Shown here: piece by piece, positions 1 to 11,210 of the stretch | Numbering within the stretch: position 1 is the stretch's first letter | Layout of the letters: the number at the start of each line of letters is the position of its first letter | Origin: Colletes latitarsis | Lineage: Eukaryota > Arthropoda > Insecta > Hymenoptera > Colletidae | Direction: 5' to 3' | Assembly (NCBI RefSeq): GCF_051014445.1 | Contig: NC_135134.1 | Coordinates: forward strand, 26,601,672-26,665,671 | DNA: 64,000 nt | The notes under the pieces: generated by a model | The model's database searches: none | Told to the model about the DNA's origin: nothing | What the model saw: only the letters and a program-made list of their open reading frames with translations | Made by a program: the position numbers and the translations under genes

Positions 1-558
1 CCACATTACTACGTGATCCAAACCAGAAAAAACCCATGATCCTTTCAACAAGTATGTGAAGAATGCGAAAGTATGAGTCTGATGAGTGAAAATCCCAGAC
101 CTAACCAAGACCTAACATGCGTTATCCTCAAAAATATTGATCGAAACCTGGTTTAATCGACTGTTTCAGTGTGGTACCACATTACTATGTGATCCAAACC
201 AGAAAATAACCCAGGATCTGTTCAACGAGTATGTGAAGTGTGCGAAAGTATGAGTCTGATGAGGGCAAATCCCAGACCTATCCCAGACCTAACATGCGTT
301 ATCCTCTAAAATATTTATCAAGACCAGGTTTAATTGATTGTTTCAGTGTGGTCCCACACTACTACGTGATCCAAACCAGAAAAAACCCAGGATCTGTTCA
401 ACGAGTATGTGAAGTGTGCGAAAGTATGAGCCTGATGAGGGCAAATCCCAGACCTATCCCAGACCTAACTTGCGTTGTCCTCTTAGATATTGATGGAAAC
501 CGGGTTTAATTGACTGTTTCAGTGTTCTACTTCATTACTACGTGATGCAATCCAGAAA
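1..558 (+). repeat. Array segment at the left edge, E/V/S-type monomers
   Basis: Opens inside a monomer. Contains an E-type core, two V-type cores and the start of an S-type unit. From about position 250 it is the first copy of a module that reappears near 11971 (offset 11721), and from about 294 also near 7159 (offset 6865). No gene is visible. Confidence 0.85.
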
Positions 559-1838
559 AAGCCCAGGATCTAGCCACCAAGTATGAGAAATATGCAAAAG
601 AATGAGCCTGATGAGAGCAAATCCCAGACCTAACCTAGACCTAACATGAATTATTCTCTAAAATATTGATCGAAACCAGGTTTAATTGACTGTTTCAGTG
701 TGGTTCCACATTACTACGTGATCCAAACCAGAAAAAACGCAGGATCTGTTCAAGGAATATGTCAAGTGTGCGAAAGTATGAGTCTGATGAGGTCAAATCC
801 CAGACCTATCCCAGACCTAACTTGCGTTATCCTCTAAAATTTTGATCGAAACCAGGTTTAATCGACTGTTTCAGTGTGGTACCACATTACTATGTGATCC
901 AAACCAGAAAATAACCCAGGATCTGTTCAACGAGTATGTGAAGTGTGCGAATGTATGCGTCTGATGAGGGCAAATCCCAGACCTATCCCAGACTTAACTT
1001 GCGTTATCCTCTAAAATATTGATCGAAACCTGGTTTAGTCGACTGTTTCCGTGTGGTACCACATTACTACGCGATCCAAACCAGAAAAAACCCAGAATCT
1101 GTTCAACGAGTATGTGAAGTGTGCGAAAGTATGAGTCTGATGAGGGCAAATCCCAGACCTATCCCAGACCTAACATGCGTTATCCTCTAAAATATTTATC
1201 AAGACCAGGTTTAATTGATTGTTTCAGTGTGGACCCACATTACTACGTGATCCAAACCAGAAAAAACTCAGGATCCGTTCAACAAGTATGTGAAGAATGC
1301 GAAAGTATGAGTCTGATGAGTGAAAATCCCAGGGCTAACTTAGACCTAACATGCGTTATCCTCTAAAATATTGATCGAAACCAGGTTTAATCGACCGTTT
1401 CAGTGTGGTACCACACTACTTCGTGATCCAAACCAGAAAGAACCCAGGATCTGTTCAACGAGTATGTGAAAAACGCGAAAGTATGAGCCTGATGTGGGCA
1501 AATCCCAGACCTATCCCAGACTTAACTTGCGTTGTCCTCTAAGATATTGATGGAAACCAGGTTTAATTGACTGTTTCAGTGTTGTACTTCATTACTACGT
1601 GATGCAATCCAGAAAAAGCCCAGGATCTAGCCATCAAGTATGAGAAATATGCGAAAGTATGAGCCTGATGAGGGCAAACCCTAGACCTAACCCAAACCTA
1701 ACATGCGTTATCCTCTAAAATATTTATCAAGACCAGGTTTAATTGAATGTTTCAGTGTGGTACCACATTACTACGTGAACCAAACCAGAAAAAACCCAGG
1801 ATCCGTTCAACAAGTAAGTTAAAACTGCGACAGTATGA
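559..1838 (+). repeat. Module X, copy 1 of 3
   Basis: Aligns almost base for base with 7424-8703 (offset 6865) and 12280-13559 (offset 11721). Shared private variants include an acgcaggatc core, a tgtatgcgtctg monomer, an acgcgatcc monomer and the unusual aagtaagttaaaactgcgacag core at the right end. The right boundary against copy 2 is set where 1838 continues with ccctgatgag while 8703 continues with gtcagatgag. Copy 3 continues like copy 1 beyond this point. Confidence 0.88.
1402..1417. other. 16-bp perfect palindrome (KpnI core), example
   Basis: AGTGTGGTACCACACT equals its own reverse complement. It arises in monomers where cacatta has become cacacta. The commoner form keeps a 12-bp palindrome, TGTGGTACCACA. 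The dyad recurs once per monomer along most of the array; another 16-bp example is at 3163-3178. Confidence 0.95.
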
Positions 1839-3162
1839 CCCTGATGAGAGCAAGTCCCAGACCTAACCTAGACCTGACATGCGTTGTCCTCTAAAATTTT
1901 GATAGAAACCAGGTTTAATTGACTGTTTCAGTGTTGTACTTCATTACTACGTGATGCAATCCAGAGAAAGCCCAGGATCTAGCCATCAAGTATGAGAAAT
2001 ATGCGAAAGAATGAGCCTGATGAGAGCAAGTCCCAGACCTAACCTAGACCTAACATGAATTATTCTCTGAAATATTGATCGAAACCAGGTTTAATTGACT
2101 GTTTCAATGTTGTACTTCATTACTACGTGATGCAGTCCAGAGAAAGCCCAGGATCTAGCCGTCAAGTATGAGAAATATGCGAAAGAATGAGCCTGATGAG
2201 AGCAAATCCCAGACCTAACCTAGACCGAAGATGAATTATTCTCTATAATATTGATCACAACCAGGTTTAATTGACTGTTTCAGTGTGCTCCCACATTACT
2301 ACGTGATCCAATCCAGAAATAGCCCAGGATCCAGCCATGAAGTATGAGAAATATGCGAAAGTATGAGCCTGATGGGGGCAAATCCGAGACCTAACCCAGA
2401 CCTAACATGCGTTATCCTCTAAAATATTTATCAAGATCAGGTTTAATTGATTGTTTCAGTGTGGTACCACATTACTACGTGATCCACCCAAGAAAAAACC
2501 CAAGATCCGTTCAACAAGTATGTGAAGAATGCGAAAGTATGAGTCTGATGAGTGAAAATCCCAGGCCTAACCTAGACCTAACATGCGTTATCCTCAATAA
2601 TATTGATCGAATCCAGGTTTAATTGAGTGTTTCAGTGTGGTACCACATTACTATGTGATCCAAACCAGAGAATAACCCAGGATCTGTTCAACGAGTATGT
2701 GAAGTGTGCGAAAGTATGAGTGTGATGAGGGCAAATCCCAGAACTATCCCAGACCTAACATGCGTTATCCTCTAAAATATTTATCAAGACCAGGTTTAAT
2801 TGATTGTTTCAGTGTGGTCCCACATTACTACGTGATCCAAACCAGAAAAAACCCAGGATCTGTTCAACGAGTATGTAAAGTGTGCGAAAGTATGTGTCTG
2901 ATGAGGGCAAATCCGAGACCTATCCCAGACCTAACATGCGTTATCCTCTAAAATATTTATCAAGACCAGGTTTAATTGATTGTTTCAGTGTGGACCCACA
3001 TTACTACGTGATCCAAACCAGAAAAAACCCAGGATCCGTTCAACAAGTATGTGAAGAATGCGAAAGTATGAGTCAGATGAGTGAAAATCCCAGACCTAAC
3101 CTAGACCTAACATGCGTTATCCTCTAAAATATTGATCCAAACCAGGTTTAATGGACTGTTTC

Positions 3163-3178
3163 AGTGTGGTACCACACT
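3163..3178. other. 16-bp perfect palindrome, second example
   Basis: Same AGTGTGGTACCACACT dyad in the reference monomer; its tandem partner is at 5803-5818. Monomers with gtggtcccac, gtggacccac, gttgtacttc or gtagcac lose the symmetry, so the palindrome varies by subtype. Confidence 0.95.
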
Positions 3179-3339
3179 ACTACGTGATCCAAACCAGAAA
3201 AAACCCAGGATCTGTTCAACGAGTATGTGATAAACGTGAAAGTATGAGCCTGATGAGGGCAAGTCCAAGACCTATCCCAGACCTAACTTGCGTTGTCCTC
3301 TAAAATATTTATCAAGACCAGGTTTAATTGAATGTTTCA
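3164..3339 (+). repeat. Representative monomer (176 bp), reference phase
   Basis: One complete unit, phased from the palindrome. Monomer positions: 1-14 palindrome region around GGTACC; about 33-40 A-tract (AGAAAAAA); 46-80 hypervariable core that sets the subtype; 87-94 CTGATGAG; 97-104 CAAATCCC or variants; 105-115 and 116-126 an 11-bp near-duplicate AGACCTAnCCn / AGACCTAACnT; 125-146 AT-rich segment ending AAAATATT; 152-162 dyad AAACC-A-GGTTT; 163-176 AATCGACTGTTTCA or close variants. The next unit starts exactly 176 bp later. The choice of start is arbitrary because the array is continuous. Confidence 0.92.
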
Positions 3340-4783
3340 GTGTGGTACCACATTACTACGTGATACAATCCAGAAAAAACCCAGGATCCGTTCAACAAGT
3401 ATGTGAAGAATGCGAAAGTATGAGTCTGATGAGTGAAAATCCCAGACCTAACCTAGACCTAACTTGCGTTGTCCTCTAAGATATTGATGGAAACCAGGTT
3501 TAATTGACTGTTTCAGTGTTGTACTTCATTACTACGTGATGCAATCCAGAAAAAGCCCAGGATCTAGCCATCAAGTATGAGAGATATGCGAAAGAATGAC
3601 CCTGATGAGAGCAAATCCCAGACCTAACCTAGACCTAACATGAATTATTCTCTAAAATATTGATCGAAACCAGGTTTAATAGACTGTTTCAGTGTGGTAC
3701 CACATTAGTACGTGATCCAAACCAGAAAAAGCCCAGGATCAGTTCAACAAGTATGTGAAAAACGCGAAAGTATGAGCCTGATGAGGGCGAATCCCAGACC
3801 TATGCCAGACCTAACTTGCGTTATCCTCTAAAATATTGATCGAAACCAGGTTTAATTGACTGTTTCAGCGTGGTACCACACTACTACGTGACGCAATCCA
3901 GAAAAAACCCAGGATCTGTTCAACAAGTATGTGAAAAACGCGAAAGTATGAGCCTGATGAGGGCAAATCCCAGACCTATCCCAGACCTAACTTGCGTTGT
4001 CCTCTAAGATATTGATGGAAACCAGGTTTAATTGACTGTTTCAGTGTTGTACTTCATTACTACGTGATGCAATCCAGAAAAAGCCCAGGATCTAGCCATC
4101 AAGTATGAGAAATATGCTAAAGAATGAGCCTGATGAGAGCAAATCCCAGACCTAACCTAGACCTAACATGAATTATTCTCTAAAATATTGATCGAAACCA
4201 GGTTTAATTGACTGTTTCAGTGTTGTACTTAATTACTACGTGATGCAATCCAGAAACGCGCTGGATCTAGCCATCAAGTATGAGAAATATGCGAAAGAAT
4301 GAGCCTGATGAGAGCAAATCCCAGACCTAACCTAGACCTAACATGAATTATTCTCTAAAATATTGTTCAAAACCAGGTTTAATTGACTGTTTCAGTGTGG
4401 TACCACATTACTACGTGATCCAAACCAGAAAAAACCCAGGATCTGTTCAACAAGTATGTGAAAAAGGCGAAAGTATGAGTCTGATGAGGGCAAATCCCAG
4501 ACCTATCCCAGACCTAACATGCGTTATCCTCTAAAATATTTATCAAGACCAGGTTTAATTGATTGTTTCAGTGTGGTCCCACACTACTACGTGATCCAAA
4601 CCAGAAAAAACCCAGGATCTGTTCAACGAGTATGTGAAGTGTGCGAAAGTATGAGCCTGATGAGGGCAAATCCCAGACCTATCCCAGACCTAACTTGCGT
4701 TGTCCTCTTAGATATTGATGGAAACCGGGTTTAATTGACTGTTTCAGTGTTCTACTTCATTACTACGTGATGCAATCCAGAAA

Positions 4784-7423
4784 AAGCCCAGGATCTAGCC
4801 GTCAAGTATGAGAAATATGCGAAAGAATGAGCCTGATGAGAGCAAATCCCAGACCTAACCTAGACCGAAGATGAATTATTCTCTATAATATTGATCACAA
4901 CCAGGTTTAATTGACTGTTTCAGTGTGGTACCACATTACTACGTGATCCAATCCAGAAATAGCCCAGGATCCAGCCATGAAGTATGAGAAATATGCGAAA
5001 GTATGAGCCTGATGGGGGCAAATCCTAGACCTAACCCAGACCTAACATGCGTTATCCTCTAAAATATTTATCAAGATCAGGTTTAATTGATTGTTTCAGT
5101 GTGGTACCACATTACTACGTGATCCACCCAAGAAAAAACCCAAGATCCGTTCAACAAGTATGTGAAGAATGCGAAAGTATGAGTCTGATGAGTGAAAATC
5201 CCAGGCCTAACCTAGACCTAACATGCGTTATCCTCAATAATATTGATCGAATCCAGGTTTAATTGAGTGTTTCAGTGTGGTACCACATTACTATGTGATC
5301 CAAACCAGAGAATAACCCAGGATCTGTTCAACGAGTATGTGAAGTGTGCGAAAGTATGAGTGTGATGAGGGCAAATCCCAGAACTATCCCAGACCTAACA
5401 TGCGTTATCCTCTAAAATATTTATCAAGACCAGGTTTAATTGATTGTTTCAGTGTGGTCCCACATTACTACGTGATCCAAACCAGAAAAAACCCAGGATC
5501 TGTTCAACGAGTATGTAAAGTGTGCGAAAGTATGTGTCTGATGAGGGCAAATCCGAGACCTATCCCAGACCTAACATGCGTTATCCTCTAAAATATTTAT
5601 CAAGACCAGGTTTAATTGATTGTTTCAGTGTGGACCCACATTACTACGTGATCCAAACCAGAAAAAACCCAGGATCCGTTCAACAAGTATGTGAAGAATG
5701 CGAAAGTATGAGTCAGATGAGTGAAAATCCCAGACCTAACCTAGACCTAACCTGCGTTATCCTCTAAAATATTGATCCAAACCAGGTTTAATGGACTGTT
5801 TCAGTGTGGTACCACACTACTACGTGATCCAAACCAGAAAAAACCCAGGATCTGTTCAACGAGTATGTGATAAACGTGAAAGTATGAGCCTGATGAGGGC
5901 AAGTCCAAGACCTATCCCAGACCTAACTTGCGTTGTCCTCTAAAATATTTATCAAGACCAGGTTTAATTGAATGTTTCAGTGTGGTACCACATTACTACG
6001 TGATACAATCCAGAAAAAACCCAGGATCCGTTCAACAAGTATGTGAAGAATGCGAAAGTATGAGTCTGATGAGTGAAAATCCCAGACCTAACCTAGACCT
6101 AACTTGCGTTGTCCTCTAAGATATTGATGGAAACCAGGTTTAATTGACTGTTTCAGTGTTGTACTTCATTACTACGTGATGCAATCCAGAAAAAGCCCAG
6201 GATCTAGCCATCAAGTATGAGAGATATGCGAAAGAATGACCCTGATGAGAGCAAATCCCAGACCTAACCTAGACCTAACATGAATTATTCTCTAAAATAT
6301 TGATCGAAACCAGGTTTAATAGACTGTTTCAGTGTGGTACCACATTAGTACGTGATCCAAACCAGAAAAAGCCCAGGATCAGTTCAACAAGTATGTGAAA
6401 AACGCGAAAGTATGAGCCTGATGAGGGCGAATCCCAGACCTATGCCAGACCTAACTTGCGTTATCCTCTAAAATATTGATCGAAACCAGGTTTAATTGAC
6501 TGTTTCAGCGTGGTACCACACTACTACGTGACGCAATCCAGAAAAAACCCAGGATCTGTTCAACAAGTATGTGAAAAACGCGAAAGTATGAGCCTGATGA
6601 GGGCAAATCCCAGACCTATCCCAGACCTAACTTGCGTTGTCCTCTAAGATATTGATGGAAACCAGGTTTAATTGACTGTTTCAGTGTTGTACTTCATTAC
6701 TACGTGATGCAATCCAGAAAAAGCCCAGGATCTAGCCATCAAGTATGAGAAATATGCTAAAGAATGAGCCTGATGAGAGCAAATCCCAGACCTAACCTAG
6801 ACCTAACATGAATTATTCTCTAAAATATTGATCGAAACCAGGTTTAATTGACTGTTTCAGTGTTGTACTTAATTACTACGTGATGCAATCCAGAAACGCG
6901 CTGGATCTAGCCATCAAGTATGAGAAATATGCGAAAGAATGAGCCTGATGAGAGCAAATCCCAGACCTAACCTAGACCTAACATGAATTATTCTCTAAAA
7001 TATTGTTCAAAACCAGGTTTAATTGACTGTTTCAGTGTGGTACCACATTACTACGTGATCCAAACCAGAAAAAACCCAGGATCTGTTCAACAAGTATGTG
7101 AAAAAGGCGAAAGTATGAGTCTGATGAGGGCAAATCCCAGACCTATCCCAGACCTAACATGCGTTATCCTCTAAAATATTTATCAAGACCAGGTTTAATT
7201 GATTGTTTCAGTGTGGTCCCACACTACTACGTGATCCAAACCAGAAAAAACCCAGGATCTGTTCAACGAGTATGTGAAGTGTGCGAAAGTATGAGCCTGA
7301 TGAGGGCAAATCCCAGACCTATCCCAGACCTAACTTGCGTTGTCCTCTTAGATATTGATGGAAACTGGGTTTAATTGACTGTTTCAGTGTTCTACTTCAT
7401 TACTACGTGATGCAATCCAGAAA
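4784..7423 (+). repeat. 15-monomer higher-order repeat, copy 2 (2640 bp)
   Basis: Second copy of the 2640-bp block, immediately adjacent to copy 1 and in the same orientation. Homology runs to about 7440, where atcaagtatg replaces gtcaagtatg. Its last part overlaps the beginning of the second copy of module X, as expected if the extra 15 monomers were inserted into an older X-Y arrangement by unequal exchange. Confidence 0.93.
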
Positions 7424-8703
7424 AAGCCCAGGATCTAGCCATCAAGTATGAGAAATATGCAAAAGAATGAGCCTGATGAGAGCAAATCCCAGACCTAACC
7501 TAGACCTAACATGAATTATTCTCTAAAATATTGATCGAAACCAGGTTTAATTGACTGTTTCAGTGTGGTCCCACATTACTACGTGATCCAAACCAGAAAA
7601 AACGCAGGATCTGTTCAAGGAATATGTGAAGTGTGCGAAAGTATGAGTCTGATGAGGTCAAATCCCAGACCTATCCCAGACCTAACTTGCGTTATCCTCT
7701 AAAATTTTGATCGAAACCAGGTTTAATCGACTGTTTCAGTGTGGTACCACATTACTATGTGATCCAAACCAGAAAATAACCCAGGATCTGTTCAACGAGT
7801 ATGTGAAGTGTGCGAATGTATGCGTCTGATGAGGGCAAATCCCAGACCTATCCCAGACTTAACTTGCGTTATCCTCTAAAATATTGATCGAAACCTGGTT
7901 TAGTCGACTGTTTCCGTGTGGTACCACATTACTACGCGATCCAAACCAGAAAAAACCCAGAATCTGTTCAACGAGTATGTGAAGTGTGCGAAAGTATGAG
8001 TCTGATGAGGGCAAATCCCAGACCTATCCCAGACCTAACATGCGTTATCCTCTAAAATATTTATCAAGACCAGGTTTAATTGATTGTTTCAGTGTGGACC
8101 CACATTACTACGTGATCCAAACCAGAAAAAACCCAGGATCCGTTCAACAAGTATGTGAAGAATGCGAAAGTATGAGTCTGATGAGTGAAAATCCCAGGGC
8201 TAACTTAGACCTAACATGCGTTATCCTCTAAAATATTGATCGAAACCAGGTTTAATCGACCGTTTCAGTGTGGTACCACACTACTTCGTGATCCAAACCA
8301 GAAAGAACCCAGGATCTGTTCAACGAGTATGTGAAAAACGCGAAAGTATGAGCCTGATGTGGGCAAATCCCAGACCTATCCCAGACTTAACTTGCGTTGT
8401 CCTCTAAGATATTGATGGAAACCAGGTTTAATTGACTGTTTCAGTGTTGTACTTCATTACTACGTGATGCAATCCAGAAAAAGCCCAGGATCTAGCCATC
8501 AAGTATGAGAAATATGCGAAAGTATGAGCCTGATGAGGGCAAACCCTAGACCTAACCCAAACCTAACATGCGTTATCCTCTAAAATATTTATCAAGACCA
8601 GGTTTAATTGAATGTTTCAGTGTGGTACCACATTACTACGTGAACCAAACCAGAAAAAACCCAGGATCCGTTCAACAAGTAAGTTAAAACTGCGACAGTA
8701 TGA
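7424..8703 (+). repeat. Module X, copy 2 of 3
   Basis: Copy of 559-1838 at offset 6865, with only scattered substitutions. It ends at a breakpoint after gacagtatga, beyond which the sequence switches to an R-type-like unit also found near 29936. Confidence 0.88.
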
Positions 8704-8825
8704 GTCAGATGAGGGCTAATCCCAGACCTATCCCAGACCTAACCTGCGTTATCCTCTAAAATAATGATCGAAACCAGGTTTAATTGACTGTTTTAGTTGT
8801 GGCACCACTTTACTACGAGGCAAAT
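8704..8825 (+). repeat. Breakpoint segment with R-like left half
   Basis: This segment (gtcagatgagggctaatcc, then ataatgatcg and ttttagttgtggcacc) matches the R-type neighbourhood near 29940-30055 and 35230-35340, not the surrounding 0-17 kb monomers. It ends in a broken monomer. Confidence 0.8.
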
Positions 8826-8882
8826 CCCAGACCTATCCCAGACCTAACTTGCGTTGTCCTCTAAGATATTGATGGAAACCAG
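8778..8882 (+). repeat. Truncated monomer (105 bp)
   Basis: The spacing between successive gtttaattgactg landmarks falls from 176 to 105 bp here. The sequence jumps from actttactacg, normally followed by tgatccaaag, straight to aggcaaatcccag, so the whole hypervariable core and the CTGATGAG block are missing, about 71-72 bp. The join lies at about 8817. It is the shortest unit I found and it coincides with a switch between two copied blocks. Confidence 0.9.
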
Positions 8883-9364
8883 GTTTAATTGACTGTTTCA
8901 GTGTTGTACTTCATTACTACGTGATGCAATCCAGAAAAAGCCCAGGATCTAGCCATCAAGTATGAGAGATATGCGAAAGAATGACCCTGATGAGAGCAAA
9001 TCCCAGACCTAACCTAGACCTAACATGAATTATTCTCTAAAATATTGATCGAAACCAGGTTTAATTGACTGTTTCAGTGTGGTACCACATTAGTACGTGA
9101 TCCAAACCAGAAAAAGCCCAGGATCAGTTCAACAAGTATGTGAAAAACGCGAAAGTATGAGCCTGATGAGGGCGAATCCCAGACCTATGCCAGACCTAAC
9201 TTGCGTTATCCTCTAAAATATTGATCGAAACCAGGTTTAATTGACTGTTTCAGCGTGGTACCACACTACTACGTGACGCAATCCAGAAAAAACCCAGGAT
9301 CTGTTCAACAAGTATGTGAAAAACGCGAAAGTATGAGCCTGATGAGGGCAAATCCCAGACCTAT
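8826..9364 (+). repeat. Partial copy of 3441-3979
   Basis: Matches 3441-3979 at offset 5385, sharing the rare tatgagagat core and the acattagtacg and gacctatgccag variants. It diverges after 9364, where ctatccaagaactaac replaces ctatcccagacctaac. Confidence 0.85.
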
Positions 9365-11210
9365 CCAAGAACTAACTTGCGTTATCCTCTAAAATATTGA
9401 TGGAAACCAGGTTTAATTGACTGTTTCAGTGTTGTACTTCATTACTACGTGATACAATCCTGAAATAGCCCAGGATCTAGTCATGAAGGATGAGAAATAT
9501 GCGAAAGTATGAGCCTGACGAGGGCAAATCCTAGACCTAACCCAGACCTAACATGCGTTATCCTCTAAAATATTTATCAAGACCAGGTTTAATTGATTGC
9601 TTCTGTGTGGTCCCACATTACTACGTGATCCAAACCAGAAAAAACCCAGGATCCGTTCAACAAGTATGAGAAGAATGCGAAAGTATGAGCCTGATGTGGG
9701 CAAATCCCAGATCTATCCCAGACCTAACTTGCGTTGTCCTCTAAGATATTGATGGAAACCAGGTTTAATTGACTGTTTCAGTGTTGTACTTCATTACTAC
9801 GTGATGCAATCCAGAAAAAGCCCAGGATCTAGCCGTCAAGTATGAGAAATATGCTAAAGAATGAGCCTGATGAGAGCAAATCCCAGACCTAACCTAGACC
9901 TAACATGAATTATTCTCTAAAATATTGATCGAAACCAGGTTTAATTGACTGTTTCAGTGTTGTACTTAATTACTACGTGATGCAATCCAGAAACGCGCTG
10001 GATCTAGCCATCAAGTATGAGAAATATGCGAAAGAATGAGCCTGATGAGAGCAAATCCCAGACCTAACCTAGACCTAACATGAATTATTCTCTAAAATAT
10101 TGTTCAAAACCAGGTTTAATTGACTGTTTCAGTGTGGTACCACATTACTACGTGATCCAATCCAGAAATAGCCCAGGATCCAGCCATGAAGTATGAGAAA
10201 TATGCGAATGTATGAGCCTGATGAGGGCAAATCCTAGACCTAACCCAGACCTAACATGCGTTATCCTCTAAAATATTGATCGCAACCAGGTTTAATGGAC
10301 TGTTTCAGTGTGGTACCACACTACTACGTGATCCAAACCAGAAAAAACCCAGGATCCGTTCAACAAGTATGTGAAGAATGCGAATGTATGAGTCTGATGA
10401 GTGAAAATCCCCGGCCTAACCTAGACCCAACATGCGTTATCCTCTAAAATGTTGATCCAAACCAGGTTTAATGGGCTGTTTCAGTGTGGTACCACACTAC
10501 TACGTGATCCAAACCAGAAAAAACCCAGGATCTGTTCAACAAGTATGTGAAAAAGGCGAAAGTATGAGCCTGATGTGGGCAAATCCCAGACCTATCCCAG
10601 ACCTAACTTGCGTTGTCCTTGAAGATATTGAAGGAAACCAGGTTTAATTGACTGTTTCAGTGTTGCACTTCATTACTACGTGATGCAATCCAGAAAAAGC
10701 CCAGGATCTAGCCATCAAGTATGAGAAATATGCGAAAGAATGAGCCTGATGAGAGCAAATCCCAGACCTAACCTAGACCTAACATGAATTATTCTCTAAT
10801 ATATTGATCGAAACCAGGTTTAATTGACTGTTTCTGTGTGGTCCCACATTACTACGTGATCCAAACCAGAAAAAACCCAGGATCCGTTCAACAAGTATGT
10901 GAAGAATGCGAAAGTATGAGTCTGATGAGTGAAAATCCCAGGCCTAACCTAGACCTAACATGCGTAATCCTCAATAATATTGATCGAAACCAGGTTTAAT
11001 TGAGTGTTTCAGTGTTGTACTTCATTACTACGTGATGCAATCCAGAAAAAGCCCAGGATCTAGCCATCTAGTATGAGAAATATGCGAATGAATGAGCCTG
11101 ATTTGACCAATCCCAGGCCTAACCTAGACCTAACATGAAATATTCTCTAAAATATTCATCAAAACCAGGTTTAATTGACTGTTTCAGTGTGGTACCACAT
11201 TAATACGCGA
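9161..11210 (+). repeat. Module Z, copy 1 (about 2050 bp)
   Basis: Direct copy at 15145-17194 with an offset of exactly 5984 bp (34 x 176). Private variants shared by both include tccaagaactaac, a cgcaaccagg / aatgtatgag / atccccggcc monomer, ggttgatcc-type gttgatccaaacc and the odd cctgatttgaccaatcc unit. It ends near 11208, where acgcgatccaaacc and acgtgatccaatcc part. Confidence 0.88.
10180..10560 (+). repeat. Local two-monomer block duplicated 8 monomers downstream
   Basis: The sequence from cgcaaccaggtttaatgg through gaatgtatgag and atccccggcc to gatctgttcaacaag is repeated at about 11587-11967 (offset 1407, 8 x 176 minus 1). Confidence 0.8.

Larger units (their letters stand above)
2144..4783 (+). 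repeat. 15-monomer higher-order repeat, copy 1 (2640 bp)
   Basis: Direct tandem partner of 4784-7423. Offset is exactly 2640 bp (15 x 176). Reading both copies line by line I count about five substitutions (near 2288, 2290, 2386, 3112 and 4727) and no indels, so the duplication is very recent. It contains a mixture of S, E, V and Q cores, including a 1-bp-short S variant (agaaacgcgctgg) near 4253. The left breakpoint is placed where sequence before about 2143 differs from its partner position; it can only be located to about 10 bp because the flanks are themselves homologous. Confidence 0.93.

Noticed and set aside
3300..3330. CENP-B box
   Set aside because: The only TTCG context near an A-rich stretch (minus strand TTTCGATCAATATTTT) lacks the required CGGG. 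I found no match to the core pattern nTTCGnnnnAnnCGGGn in the monomer types inspected.
2144..7423. Assembly artefact as the explanation of near-identical tandem blocks
   Set aside because: Not fully excluded. Copies differ by a few real substitutions, and the same blocks occur at other places with different flanks, so I treat them as genuine; spanning reads would settle it.
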